Assembly: GCA_905233905.1 (NCBI GenBank)
Contig: CAJOFN010000002.1
Coordinates: 1 to 59,628, forward strand
Length of the DNA: 59,628 nucleotides
DNA from: an uncultured Lachnospiraceae bacterium
Lineage (GTDB): Bacteria > Bacillota > Clostridia > Lachnospirales > Lachnospiraceae
Reading direction: 5' to 3'
The notes beneath the pieces were generated by a model. That model was not told the origin of the DNA. It saw nothing but the letters and a program-made list of their open reading frames with translations, and ran no database searches. How positions within the stretch are numbered: the stretch's first letter is position 1; each line of letters opens with the position of its first letter. A program made the translations under genes and the position numbers. Positions 45,583 to 54,404 of this stretch are shown here, in pieces.

Positions 45583-46272
45583 CTACTGCTGGTAGTAGTA
45601 CCCAACTCCCCACTTGGTCATAACATACTTGGGCTCACTGGGCTTGGCTTCGATCTTCTCACGAAGTCTTCGGATATGTACATCAACAGTCCTCGCATCT
45701 CCGGGGTATTCCTTGCCCCATACTGCTTCCAGGAGATTTTCGCGGCTGTATACCTTTCCGGGATTGGTAACAAGCAGAAGCATCATGTCGTACTCTTTGG
45801 TGGTGAGGTTGATCTCCTTGCCTGCCACAGACAGCCTTCTGCCGTCGGTATCTATACGGACATCTCCGCTTTCGATTATAGGAGATTTCTCTACCATATC
45901 TGCTGGAGGCGCACTCCTGCGCAGTATGGCCTTTATCCTCGCCTTTACCTCAAGTATATTAAAGGGCTTTGTGATATAGTCATCCGCTCCATACTCCAGC
46001 CCCAATATCTTGTCCATATCCTCACCCTTTGCGGTGAGCATCACTATGGGAACATTGGAAAAGTCCCTTATCTGCTGGCAGACCTCAAAGCCGTCAAGCT
46101 TGGGAAGCATAACATCCAGCAGAATAATGTCGTATTGATTTTCCCTGGCAAGCGAAAGTGCCTCCTCGCCATCATATGCGCAGGTAACCTCCATGTCATC
46201 CTGTTCCAATGAGAACCGTATTCCCTTAACGATAAGCTTCTCATCATCTACTACAAGTACCTTTCTTGCCAT
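45583..46272 (-). CDS. OmpR/PhoB-family response regulator
   Basis: The 229-residue regulator has a receiver domain with phospho-acceptor Asp53 (IILLDVMLPKLDGFEV), acidic DDE near residue 10 and Lys in ITKPFN. The winged-helix DNA-binding domain follows, with YSRENLLEAVWGKEYPGDARTVDVHIRRLR. It is close to WalR/ResD in pattern. It lies between comEA (14 bases) and the histidine kinase (11 bases), and may control the com genes around it. Confidence 0.93.
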   Translation of the reverse strand: MARKVLVVDDEKLIVKGIRFSLEQDDMEVTCAYDGEEALSLARENQYDIILLDVMLPKLDGFEVCQQIRDFSNVPIVMLTAKGEDMDKILGLEYGADDYITKPFNILEVKARIKAILRRSAPPADMVEKSPIIESGDVRIDTDGRRLSVAGKEINLTTKEYDMMLLLVTNPGKVYSRENLLEAVWGKEYPGDARTVDVHIRRLREKIEAKPSEPKYVMTKWGVGYYYQQ

Positions 46273-46286
46273 TTTCTCCCCTTATT

Positions 46287-46898
46287 CTAAATCGTTATCT
46301 GATCCCGCAGCCGGTTTAGGGTAGCCTCTCCTATGCCGTCAACCTTAGTCAGTTCTTCTATACTGCCAAAACCGCCGTTTGCTTCGCGGTATGATATAAT
46401 AGCTGAAGCCTTTGCGTCTCCTATACCTGAAAGATTCTTAAGCCCCGCCGCGTCCGCGGTATTGATGTTGATCAAAGCACTATCCGAAGCTGTAGCCCCC
46501 GATGTCCCGCCCTCGGCAGGATTGCTTGCGGCAGCAGCACTATCGGCAGCTTCTCCCTTGCGGTAAACATACACCTTCTGACCATCGGACAGCACACCTG
46601 CCTGATTCAGCTCCTGATCATCAGCATCAGGCTTCAGTCCACCTGCCATCTCGATGACCTCAAAGACCCTTGAACCGGTCTTAAGCTCATACACTCCCGG
46701 AGCCTTCACCGCTCCGGCAGCCTGTACAAAGATAGTACCGGGAGCCTCCTGATCTGTCTCATCCTCTGCCTGTATATCCTCCTCAATGATCTCTTCCTCA
46801 GGCACCTGGGTGGATTCCAGATAAGAATTATTAGAACAGCCTGATAGAAGGAACATAAGCATAGAGCAGATCAGGGCAGTTACATAACTTATTTTCAT
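46287..46898 (-). CDS. comEA: Competence DNA receptor ComEA (lipoprotein form)
   Basis: ComEA binds double-stranded DNA outside the membrane and feeds it to ComEC. The protein (about 203 residues from ATG 46898, AAGGAG 8 bases upstream) has a lipoprotein signal ending LLSGC. A SLBB-like domain follows (TIFVQAAGAVKAPGVYELKTGSRV), then an Ala/Ser linker and a C-terminal helix-hairpin-helix pair (LININTADAAGLKNLSGIGDAKASAII). Lipid anchoring instead of a transmembrane helix is notable. It opens the cluster. Confidence 0.9.
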   Translation of the reverse strand: MKISYVTALICSMLMFLLSGCSNNSYLESTQVPEEEIIEEDIQAEDETDQEAPGTIFVQAAGAVKAPGVYELKTGSRVFEVIEMAGGLKPDADDQELNQAGVLSDGQKVYVYRKGEAADSAAAASNPAEGGTSGATASDSALININTADAAGLKNLSGIGDAKASAIISYREANGGFGSIEELTKVDGIGEATLNRLRDQITI

Positions 46899-46943
46899 AG
46901 ACATACTCCTTAAATAAAAGCATGTCCGTCTAAAGCAATTTTT

Positions 46944-46972
46944 ATTTTATCGAAAAAGGCGCCGCATTACAA
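46944..46972 (-). promoter_or_regulatory. Promoter of the comEA cluster
   Basis: On the minus strand TTGTAA (46967-46972) lies 17 bases before TAAAAT (46944-46949). Its -35 is only 8 bases from the -35 of the divergent tRNA-Trp promoter. Confidence 0.6.
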
Positions 46973-46980
46973 GAAAATAA

Positions 46981-47009
46981 TTGACAATGTCACAAAAAAA
47001 TGATATAAA
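46981..47009 (+). promoter_or_regulatory. Promoter of tRNA-Trp
   Basis: Consensus TTGACA (46981-46986) is followed after 17 bases by TATAAA (47004-47009), about 19 bases before the tRNA. The palindrome TGACAATGTCA overlaps the -35. Confidence 0.85.
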
Positions 47010-47027
47010 TGTCAAGGTGTCTATCGT

Positions 47028-47100
47028 AGGGGCATAGTTCAGTTGGTAGAACGTCGGTCTCCAAAACCGAATGTCGTGGGTTCGAGTCCTGCTGCCCCTG
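47028..47100 (+). tRNA. tRNA-Trp (CCA anticodon)
   Basis: The 73-base cloverleaf has acceptor arms AGGGGCA / TGCCCCT with discriminator G, D-stem GTTC/GAAC, anticodon stem TCGGT/ACCGA around CTCCAAA (anticodon CCA), and T-arm with TTCGAGT. CCA is not encoded. Confidence 0.97.
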
Positions 47101-47107
47101 GTCAATG

Positions 47108-47147
47108 AAAAGTCCGCAGACTCAATTCGTCGAGCTTGCGGACTTTT
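47108..47147. terminator. Bidirectional terminator between tRNA-Trp and the pyrophosphatase
   Basis: An 11-bp stem (AAAAGTCCGCA / TGCGGACTTTT) has T-rich sequence on the tRNA side and A-rich sequence on the other. It can stop both the tRNA (+) and the pyrophosphatase transcript (-), whose stop is at 47158. Confidence 0.85.
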
Positions 47148-47157
47148 ATCTTTTGAA

Positions 47158-48828
47158 TTACAACTGCTGTATCCCCACAGACAGCGAAGGTACCATCTGC
47201 TTCTTTCTGGATACAACCCCCTCTAAGGTCGCGGTATTGTCACCGGTAAGGACATTCTCTCCAAAGCCGCCTGAAAGCACCTGTGCCGCATTCTTACCTG
47301 CGCAGAGTATGTCAGACTTCTGCTCTATCACATTTGTAAGCATGACAAACACCATATCAATGCCCTTTTCATTCATGGCAGCCTCCAGACATTCTGAAAT
47401 GCCCGGAGAAAGAGTGTCTATCTGGTTCTGGGATACCACACTCACCTGTGATACTCCAAAATTCACCTCTGACTGTGAGAAGATCTTAAAGTCGGTAAAC
47501 AAAATCTCCTTTGACGTCTTATCCCCGAAATCACTGCCTGCCTCAAACATGGCCATTGCATGCTTTTCGTAGTCCACACCGCAATACTTTGCTAACTCCT
47601 TGCCTGCCTCAATATCCACAGGCGTGCAGGTAGGCGACTTGAACATCAGAGTATCCGAAAGGATGGCGGAAAGCATGAGCCCTGCTATATGCGGCTCTAT
47701 CTCAACGCCACATTCCTTGTACATATGGTAGATAATGGTATTGGAGCAACCCAAAGGCTGGTTCCTGAAAAATACAGGAAGATTTGTCTGATGACCGCCT
47801 ATCCTGTGATGGTCGATTATCTCCAGCACCTCCGCATTCTCTATCCCGTCAACAGCCTGTGAGAACTCATTATGATCCACCAAAATGATCTGCTTCTGAT
47901 GCATCTCCAGCAAATGCCGTCTGGAAAACATTCCCACATACTGATGCTGGTCATTTATTACCGGGAAGGATCTGTGTCTTACCTTTGCAAGAGTCTCCGT
48001 AATATCATCAATATAATCATCCTCAAAAAAGGTAATTAGCGGTCCCTTGGTCATAAAGTATTCAATGGGAATGCTCTGATTGATAAGCCTTGCCACCGTA
48101 AAAGAATCAAAGGCCGTGGTAATGACCACACAGTCAATGGCCATCGCCTCCTCGATCACCTCGGGCGGCAGGAAGCTTTCGGCAGTTACGATCATACAGG
48201 AGGGCTTGCAGCTTAACGCCACCATCTGCCTTTCTTCAACATTACCGAGGATAACAAGGTCGCCTTCATTTATGTATTCACGCATGGTGCTGTGATTACC
48301 GGCTGCAACCACAACCTTGCCCTTATCAAAGCAGGCGTTCCTGTCACCTGTGATCAGAACGCCCTCAATAGTATCAATAATATTACTGTAGGGAGTCCTG
48401 GCCCTCGAAAGCTCACGGTTGTCGATAACGTCCATGTAAGTCCTTGCAAGGTCTCCGTGAACGATCATACCCTCTAAAAGACCATCATCGTCCAATACCG
48501 GAAGTGCAACGACCTTTATCTTCTTCATAAGCTCCCAAGCGCTTTTTAAGGACATACTGCCATCAACTCCGGCTGTATGCCTGAAATCGCTGTCTTTGAC
48601 CTGGGCACCTACATTGCCTACATATTCGGGAACCTCTACCCCAAAACGCTCCAGCACATAGGAAGTCTCTCCATTCAGATCGCCGCAGCGCTTGGGAACA
48701 TATTTAATACTTCCGTTCCCTGTCTTGTTCTTGAGATTGGCATAGGTAATCGCCGCGCAGATAGCATCCGTATCAGGATTCTTGTGCCCTATCACCCACA
48801 CCTGTCTTGTCTGTTCGCTTTCCCCCAT
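47158..48828 (-). CDS. Family II manganese pyrophosphatase with CBS and DRTGG domains
   Basis: This enzyme hydrolyses pyrophosphate and is regulated by nucleotides. It has the DHH domain start VIGHKNPDTDAICAAI, a regulatory insert of two CBS halves (about 70-125 and 245-305) around a DRTGG domain, then VDHNEFSQAVDG, EIIDHHRIGGHQTN and the DHHA2 domain with LSDTLMFKSPT. In this subfamily AMP/ADP inhibit and diadenosine polyphosphates activate. The start is taken as ATG 48828 (residue 3 of the track ORF), 7 bases after AGGAGG, giving 556 residues. Confidence 0.93.
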   Translation of the reverse strand: MGESEQTRQVWVIGHKNPDTDAICAAITYANLKNKTGNGSIKYVPKRCGDLNGETSYVLERFGVEVPEYVGNVGAQVKDSDFRHTAGVDGSMSLKSAWELMKKIKVVALPVLDDDGLLEGMIVHGDLARTYMDVIDNRELSRARTPYSNIIDTIEGVLITGDRNACFDKGKVVVAAGNHSTMREYINEGDLVILGNVEERQMVALSCKPSCMIVTAESFLPPEVIEEAMAIDCVVITTAFDSFTVARLINQSIPIEYFMTKGPLITFFEDDYIDDITETLAKVRHRSFPVINDQHQYVGMFSRRHLLEMHQKQIILVDHNEFSQAVDGIENAEVLEIIDHHRIGGHQTNLPVFFRNQPLGCSNTIIYHMYKECGVEIEPHIAGLMLSAILSDTLMFKSPTCTPVDIEAGKELAKYCGVDYEKHAMAMFEAGSDFGDKTSKEILFTDFKIFSQSEVNFGVSQVSVVSQNQIDTLSPGISECLEAAMNEKGIDMVFVMLTNVIEQKSDILCAGKNAAQVLSGGFGENVLTGDNTATLEGVVSRKKQMVPSLSVGIQQL

Positions 48829-48858
48829 AAGCAAACCTCCTACTGTAGTCCAAACATA

Positions 48859-50190
48859 CTACATTATCACGCCAAGGAAAATAAATCCAAGTATAATATC
48901 TACTACTGTAAGGATGATTATCGCCACATCTCTCCACTTGGACCACTTATACTTAACCTTGACATCCTTTTCTGCCTCTTCAAAATGATCCTGCTCCGTA
49001 ATGAAATCCTGGATATTGCGGTAAACCTTGACATCCTCAGAATGTATCTTTTCAGATAATTCATCCTTCATGCCCTCAACCTGACGGCTGACACCGTTAA
49101 GCGACTCGGAAATCTTCTTTTCGTTGGACAGCATGGCATTGGACAAAAAGCTCTTCTGATCCGCAAACACCTCGTCAAAGGACTGGGTTCCGGCATTCTT
49201 TTGAAGATCAATGATCTCCTCAAGCTTCTCAGAGATTGACGAGAACACATCCTCCATACGCTTGGACTGTTCATCAAATCCCCTGCTTATAAACTCTGTA
49301 TCTATTGAAACCTCCTGCATCTCTCCGGGAAGGTTTGCCGGTATCTCGGTAATGTGCTCAGCCAGACGCTGCTCCATTCCCTCAATATCCTTGCCAAGGA
49401 TCTCGGAAAGCCTGTTGACCTGCTCCTCTATGTCAGCAGCGGCATCTCCTGTCTCCTGACGGCTGCGTACCAGCTCTTCTTCAAGTATCCGGTTGCGCTC
49501 ATTGACATCAGCAAGGGATCTCTCCAGATAATCCACCCTGTCCTGCTTGTCGTCGATTATCTCCTGAAGCTGTTTTGCCTTGTCGCGGAAAGAATCAAGC
49601 TGTGACTGGAAGGAATCTCCGTAAGAGTCTCTGCCTCGTTCTGCTCTGGATACTCCCATATTATCACGGGGAGCGCTATAGCGTTCATCGCGCCCACGGT
49701 AATAAGGCTCTTGATTTCTCATGTCGTCCCGACGATCATTGCCGCGCCTGTCTTCGTTATCATAAGACGCGCCCTGGGTCTGCTCGGAGGGTTCAAATGA
49801 GTCATCCTTTGCAGCGCCTCGATTGTCGTACCCGTCATCAAAAGAACTCTTGCCACGGTTGTCGTACTCATCGCCGTAAGCTCTCCGGCCACGGCCATCA
49901 TACTCATCACCGTAGGGTCTCTGGCCGCGGTTATCGTACTCATCCCCATAAGCTCTCTGACCACGATCATAGCCCTGCCTGCCATATCCGGCACCGTCAC
50001 GATCGTAATCTCCTCTTCCCCTGGGATCATCATAGTCGTAAAAATCACGCCTTACGTCACGATAGGCATCATCCCTTGACATTCCCCTGTGATCGTTAGA
50101 ATATCCGTCTCTGTACTGATCGTCATAGCTTCGACGTCTTCCTTCCCGATAATCATCAAATCTGGGGGTCTGCCGATATCTCTCTTGCAT
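48859..50190 (-). CDS. Unknown protein: disordered repeats, coiled coil, C-terminal membrane anchor
   Basis: I do not recognise a family. The 443-residue protein has three parts. Residues 1-200 are low-complexity Arg/Asp/Tyr/Gly-rich sequence, with four 12-residue repeats of the type YGDEYDNRGQRP at about 81-128. Residues 205-400 are charged coiled coil (KAKQLQEIIDDKQDRVDYLERSL). Residues 421-441 form one hydrophobic helix at the end (IIILTVVDIILGFIFLGVIM). It looks tail-anchored, with the long arm in the cytoplasm. AGAGGAG lies 9 bases before the ATG. It lies 24 bases upstream of the pyrophosphatase gene. Confidence 0.8.
   Translation of the reverse strand: MQERYRQTPRFDDYREGRRRSYDDQYRDGYSNDHRGMSRDDAYRDVRRDFYDYDDPRGRGDYDRDGAGYGRQGYDRGQRAYGDEYDNRGQRPYGDEYDGRGRRAYGDEYDNRGKSSFDDGYDNRGAAKDDSFEPSEQTQGASYDNEDRRGNDRRDDMRNQEPYYRGRDERYSAPRDNMGVSRAERGRDSYGDSFQSQLDSFRDKAKQLQEIIDDKQDRVDYLERSLADVNERNRILEEELVRSRQETGDAAADIEEQVNRLSEILGKDIEGMEQRLAEHITEIPANLPGEMQEVSIDTEFISRGFDEQSKRMEDVFSSISEKLEEIIDLQKNAGTQSFDEVFADQKSFLSNAMLSNEKKISESLNGVSRQVEGMKDELSEKIHSEDVKVYRNIQDFITEQDHFEEAEKDVKVKYKWSKWRDVAIIILTVVDIILGFIFLGVIM
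49807..49950 (-). repeat. Four tandem 36-bp coding repeats
   Basis: Four imperfect in-frame copies encode YGDEYDNRGQRP, YGDEYDGRGRRA, YGDEYDNRGKSS and FDDGYDNRGAAK. A partial copy precedes them. The repeats are in phase with the reading frame, so copy number can change without a frameshift. Confidence 0.85.
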
Positions 50191-50261
50191 TGACTCATTC
50201 TCCTCTTGTATTTTGTGTTATCAAAAACCACAACATATAGAGTTATAATATCATTTCAGCA

Positions 50262-50643
50262 CTATTTTGTAAACTCCTGTGACAAATAATAAAACAATTT
50301 ATCGTGGTCTATTGGCTTTGACACCAGATAATTCATGCCGGCTGTCCTGACCCTCTCTCTTGCCTCGTCTGTAGCGTCGGCAGTCAGCGCTATGATCGGA
50401 ACGTCCTCCGCATCCTTCATGGGAAGCATTCGGTAACAGGCATGGCGGAATACTTGGTCAGTATATCTGCCAAAAGGCTTTTGTGATTTGGTGCAAGATG
50501 CTGAATAATGACATATGCCATCCCTGTATTTGATGGCAGAAAGGTTAAAAACTGCTGGAGCGCTTCGAGCCCCCTGCTGATGCTCCGATACCAACTATGC
50601 CTGCGGGCTGCTTATTCATTGGAACGTTGTTATTGCTATACAT
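50262..50643 (-). pseudogene. Remnant joining a CheB-like start to a receiver-domain end
   Basis: From ATG 50643 the minus strand reads a CheB methylesterase beginning, PAGIVGIGASAGG. After a one-base deletion in the GGGGGC run it continues in the next frame as LEALQQFLTFLPSNTGMAYV and IIQHLAPNHKSLLADILTKY. Near 50430 this joins, again out of frame, to the end of a response-regulator receiver domain (DAEDVPIIALTADATDEA, then LVSKPIDHDKLFYYL) and a proper stop. The middle of a large CheB(-CheR)/hybrid-kinase gene, or of two genes, is gone. The receiver lacks its phospho-acceptor Asp. The product cannot be functional. The flanks of this gene-poor stretch hold only the nifJ terminator. Confidence 0.8.
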
Positions 50644-50682
50644 CCCCTTATATCTCCATGATAAATCTATAAATACATCACT

Positions 50683-50717
50683 AATAAAGCCGCCCATGCA
50701 TCAAACGCACGGGCGGC
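50683..50717 (-). terminator. Terminator of nifJ
   Basis: The minus-strand RNA forms an 11-bp stem (GCCGCCCGUGC / GCAUGGGCGGC) with a 7-base loop, followed by UUUAUU. It begins 17 bases after the nifJ stop. Confidence 0.85.
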
Positions 50718-50734
50718 ATAAAATCAAGCCTCGA

Positions 50735-53700
50735 TCAGTCGGCTGAATACAGGGTTACCAGCTTTTCAAGATGCTTGCGGTAAGCCTTGTGATCTTCTTC
50801 GTTCTTCTCGAAGAGCTTCGCCGCCTTATCCTTATCAACCTTCATCAGTGATGCATAACGAGCCTCACCCTTGATGAATTCCTGGAAGTCTCCTGTAGGC
50901 TCCTTGGAATCTAATGAGAATGCATCCTTGCCCTCTGCAGCGAGTGCAGGATTATAACGGAAGTTGAACCAGTAACCTGACTCAACAGCCAGCTTCTCTT
51001 CTGTCTGAGCCTTGGACATACCCTTGCGGATACCGTGGTTGATACAAGGAGCATAAGCAATGATAAGGCTGGGTCCGGGATAAGCTTCTGCCTCTGCCAG
51101 AGCCTTAACGCACTGATTCATATCAGCGCCCATTGCGATATGAGCTACATATACATAGCCGTATGTCATAGCGATACCGGCAAGATCCTTCTTCCTTGTC
51201 TCCTTGCCGCCTGCCGCGAACTGTGCAACGGCCGCTGCGGGTGTAGCCTTGGAGGACTGTCCGCCTGTGTTGGAGTAAACCTCTGTATCGTAAACCATAA
51301 CATTGATATCCCTGCCTGATGCAAGAATGTGGTCTACGCCGCCGAAGCCAATATCATAAGCCCAGCCGTCACCGCCGAATACCCACTGTGACTTCTTGGA
51401 CAGGAAATCCTTCTCCTTTAAGATTTCCTTGGCCGCAGCGCTTCCGTCTGCCTCAAGTGCAGCAATAAGCCTGTCTGTAGCAGGTCCGTTGGCGATACCG
51501 CTGCCATAGGTGTCCTTCCACTCTGCAACAGCAGACTTAACATCATCACCGGCTGTCTCGCAAAGGGTCTCAAGCTGCTCGCAAAGCTTTTCCCTGATAG
51601 CCTTTGAACCTAAAAGCATACCATAACCGAACTCTGCGGCATCCTCAAAGAGTGAGTTGGACCAAGCGGGACCATGACCCTTCTTGTTGATGGTGTAAGG
51701 TGTTGAAGGTGATGAGTTACCCCAGATGGATGAGCAGCCTGTAGCATTGGCAATGTACATCCTGTCACCGAACAACTGTGTAAGAAGTTTAGCATAAGGA
51801 GTCTCACCGCAGCCGCCGCATGCGCCTGAGAACTCAAGCAGGGGCTGTCTGAACTGTGAACCCTTAACTGTGGCAAGCTTGAACTTCTCGATAACGTCTT
51901 CCTTGTCGGGAAGGGTAACTGCATAGTCGAAGTATTTCTGCTGCTCTTCATTCTGCTCGAAGGAAGCCATTGAAAGAGCCTGTACCTTGTCAGGACATAC
52001 ATTAACGCATGAGCCGCAGCCTGTACAGTCAAACGAAGATACAACGATGGCAAATTTCTTGCCGGGCATTCCGGTCATATCCTTCATAGGCATACCCTCG
52101 GGAGCTGCTGCAGCTTCTTCCTCTGTCATTGCAACAGGTCTGATTGCAGCATGAGGACATACATATGAACACTGGTTACACTGGATGCACTTTGTAACGT
52201 CCCATACAGGAACATCAGTAGCTACGCCGCGCTTCTCGTGTGCAGCAGTACCGCTGGGTGTAACACCGTCAGCATACTTCTTGACAACGGATACGGGGAT
52301 CGTGTTACCCTGCTGTCCGTTGACCTTGGTCTGGATATCCTTAACGAAATCAATAACCTCAGGACGATCCTTGCGGAGCTCAACTGAAAGGTCGGTATCG
52401 GGAGCGTTCTTCCATGACTCGGGAACATCAACCTTGATAACAGCGTTAGCGCCGGCATCAATAGCGTCATGATTCATCTTTACGATGTCATCACCCTTCT
52501 TGGAGTAAGAAGCTGTAGCGGCATCCTTCATGAGCTGGATAACCTTCTCTGCGGGGATGAGCTCTGTGAGCTTGAAGAATGCAGACTGAAGCACCGTATT
52601 GATACGGTTGCCAAGTCCGATCTCCTTACCGATCTTAACACCGTCGATGATGTAGAAGTTGATGTCATTCTCTGCGATATAACGCTTAACCTGTCCGGGA
52701 AGCTTCTCATCGAGCTCATCAACAGTCCACTGTGTATTGAACAGGAATGTACCGCCGGGTACAAGATCCTGAACCATGTTGTACTTGTTGATGTATGCCG
52801 TACAATGGCAGGCAACGAAGTTAGCCTGTGAGATCAGGTAGGTTGACTTGATCGGAGTATGTCCGAAACGAAGGTGTGAAATAGTAACACCGCCGGACTT
52901 CTTGGAATCATAGTCAAAGTATGCCTGAGCATACATATCGGTATTGTCGCCGATGATCTTGATGGAGTTCTTGTTGGCACCAACAGTACCGTCTGCGCCA
53001 AGTCCCCAGAACTTACAAGCCGTTGTACCCTCCGGAGCGGTAACAGGTGTTTCTGTACGAGGAAGTGAAAGGTTGGTCACATCATCTATAATTGACAGTG
53101 TGAATTTAGGCTTGTCTGTGTTGTGGAAGGTAGCGATGATATCTGCGCTGGTGGTATCCTTTGAACCAAGACCGTAACGTCCGCCAAATACCTCAACAGA
53201 CTCAAACTTTGTACCCTTAAGGGCAGCAACTACATCGAGATAGAGAGGCTCTCCAAGTGAACCGGGCTCCTTGGTACGGTCAAGAACAGAGATATTCTTT
53301 ACAGTATCAGGAATAGCGTCAACTAAAGCGCTTGCAACGAAAGGACGGTACAGGCGAACCTTAACAACGCCGACTTTCTCGCCCTTGCCCATAAGGTAAT
53401 CAATGGTCTCGTCTATAGTCTCGCATACAGAACCCATTGCAACGATGATACGCTCAGCGTCAGGAGCTCCATAGTAGTTGAAGAGCTTGTAGTCTGTGCC
53501 GATCTTCTCATTTATCTTGTTCATGTACTCGGTTACGATAGCGGGAAGCTTGTCGTAGAACTCGTTGCAGGCCTCACGGGTCTGGAAGAAGATATCAGGG
53601 TTCTGAGCGGAACCCATCTCTACGGGATGGTTGGGATTAAGGGCATTGGCGCGGAACTCGTCAATAGCGTCCATATCTACCATTTCCTTAAGATCTTCAT

Positions 53701-54262
53701 AATCCCAGGTCTCGATCTTCTGGATCTCGTGGGATGTACGGAAACCGTCAAAGAAGTTAATGAAGGGAACCCTGCCCTTGATCGCTGACATATGAGCAAC
53801 CGGTGTCAGATCCATAACTTCCTGTACGGAAGACTCGCAGAGCATAGCCACGCCCGTCTGACGGCAGGCATAAATGTCTGAATGATCGCCGAAAATGTTC
53901 AGAGCGTGCGAAGAAACGCAGCGTGCTGATACATTGAATACTCCCGGGAGATTCTCGCCCGCAACCTTATAAAGGTTCGGGATCATAAGTAAAAGTCCCT
54001 GAGAAGCGGTGTATGTGGTGGTGAGTGCGCCTGCTGCAAGTGATCCGTGAACTGTACCGGCTGCACCTGCCTCTGACTGCATCTCTGTCACCTGAACAGT
54101 CCGTCCGAAGATATTCTTGCGACCGGCTGTAGCCCATTCGTCAGTAGCCTCTGCCATTACAGAAGACGGCGTAATGGGATAGATGGCTGCTACATCGGTA
54201 AACGCGTATGAAGCGTGTGCCGCTGCATGGTTACCATCCATGGTTTTCATAGCTCTTTTCAT
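50735..54262 (-). CDS. nifJ: Pyruvate:ferredoxin (flavodoxin) oxidoreductase
   Basis: This enzyme oxidises pyruvate to acetyl-CoA and CO2, reducing ferredoxin. The single chain of 1175 residues (from ATG 54262, AGGAGGAG upstream; the track's 54364 is too early) has all the fused domains. They start with MDGNHAAAHASYAFTDVAAIYPITPSS and have CoA/TPP domain I-II. Two [4Fe-4S] motifs follow (CIQCNQCSYVCP and CTGCGSCVNVCP), then GACGGCGETPYAKLLTQLFG and the TPP-Mg site GGDGWAYDIGFGGVDH. It is the likely source of electrons for the Ech hydrogenase. Confidence 0.97.
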   Translation of the reverse strand: MKRAMKTMDGNHAAAHASYAFTDVAAIYPITPSSVMAEATDEWATAGRKNIFGRTVQVTEMQSEAGAAGTVHGSLAAGALTTTYTASQGLLLMIPNLYKVAGENLPGVFNVSARCVSSHALNIFGDHSDIYACRQTGVAMLCESSVQEVMDLTPVAHMSAIKGRVPFINFFDGFRTSHEIQKIETWDYEDLKEMVDMDAIDEFRANALNPNHPVEMGSAQNPDIFFQTREACNEFYDKLPAIVTEYMNKINEKIGTDYKLFNYYGAPDAERIIVAMGSVCETIDETIDYLMGKGEKVGVVKVRLYRPFVASALVDAIPDTVKNISVLDRTKEPGSLGEPLYLDVVAALKGTKFESVEVFGGRYGLGSKDTTSADIIATFHNTDKPKFTLSIIDDVTNLSLPRTETPVTAPEGTTACKFWGLGADGTVGANKNSIKIIGDNTDMYAQAYFDYDSKKSGGVTISHLRFGHTPIKSTYLISQANFVACHCTAYINKYNMVQDLVPGGTFLFNTQWTVDELDEKLPGQVKRYIAENDINFYIIDGVKIGKEIGLGNRINTVLQSAFFKLTELIPAEKVIQLMKDAATASYSKKGDDIVKMNHDAIDAGANAVIKVDVPESWKNAPDTDLSVELRKDRPEVIDFVKDIQTKVNGQQGNTIPVSVVKKYADGVTPSGTAAHEKRGVATDVPVWDVTKCIQCNQCSYVCPHAAIRPVAMTEEEAAAAPEGMPMKDMTGMPGKKFAIVVSSFDCTGCGSCVNVCPDKVQALSMASFEQNEEQQKYFDYAVTLPDKEDVIEKFKLATVKGSQFRQPLLEFSGACGGCGETPYAKLLTQLFGDRMYIANATGCSSIWGNSSPSTPYTINKKGHGPAWSNSLFEDAAEFGYGMLLGSKAIREKLCEQLETLCETAGDDVKSAVAEWKDTYGSGIANGPATDRLIAALEADGSAAAKEILKEKDFLSKKSQWVFGGDGWAYDIGFGGVDHILASGRDINVMVYDTEVYSNTGGQSSKATPAAAVAQFAAGGKETRKKDLAGIAMTYGYVYVAHIAMGADMNQCVKALAEAEAYPGPSLIIAYAPCINHGIRKGMSKAQTEEKLAVESGYWFNFRYNPALAAEGKDAFSLDSKEPTGDFQEFIKGEARYASLMKVDKDKAAKLFEKNEEDHKAYRKHLEKLVTLYSAD

Positions 54263-54335
54263 ACTTTCTCCTCCTAACTGGGTTAATAAATTCCTATACT
54301 GGTCCCCCATAACTCTGACAGACCCATTAGATACA

Positions 54336-54364
54336 ATAGTATAAGAAATCTTATGAAAAATCAA
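54336..54364 (-). promoter_or_regulatory. Candidate promoter of nifJ
   Basis: On the minus strand TTGATT (54359-54364) lies 17 bases before TACTAT (54336-54341), leaving a leader of about 65 bases before nifJ. A TATACT two bases earlier is an alternative -10. Confidence 0.5.
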
Positions 54365-54404
54365 TAGTAAATCTTTTAAAATATCCGTAAATTTTGGAAG
54401 TTAT

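Noticed and set aside
49807-49950. CRISPR-like array
   Set aside because: The repeats are contiguous, in frame and translated. There are no spacers, and no cas genes are in the window.
49575-50099. A His-rich 174-residue plus-strand ORF
   Set aside because: It is antisense to the repeat-rich arm of the coiled-coil protein. The His content comes from the complement of the Asp/Tyr/Arg codons.
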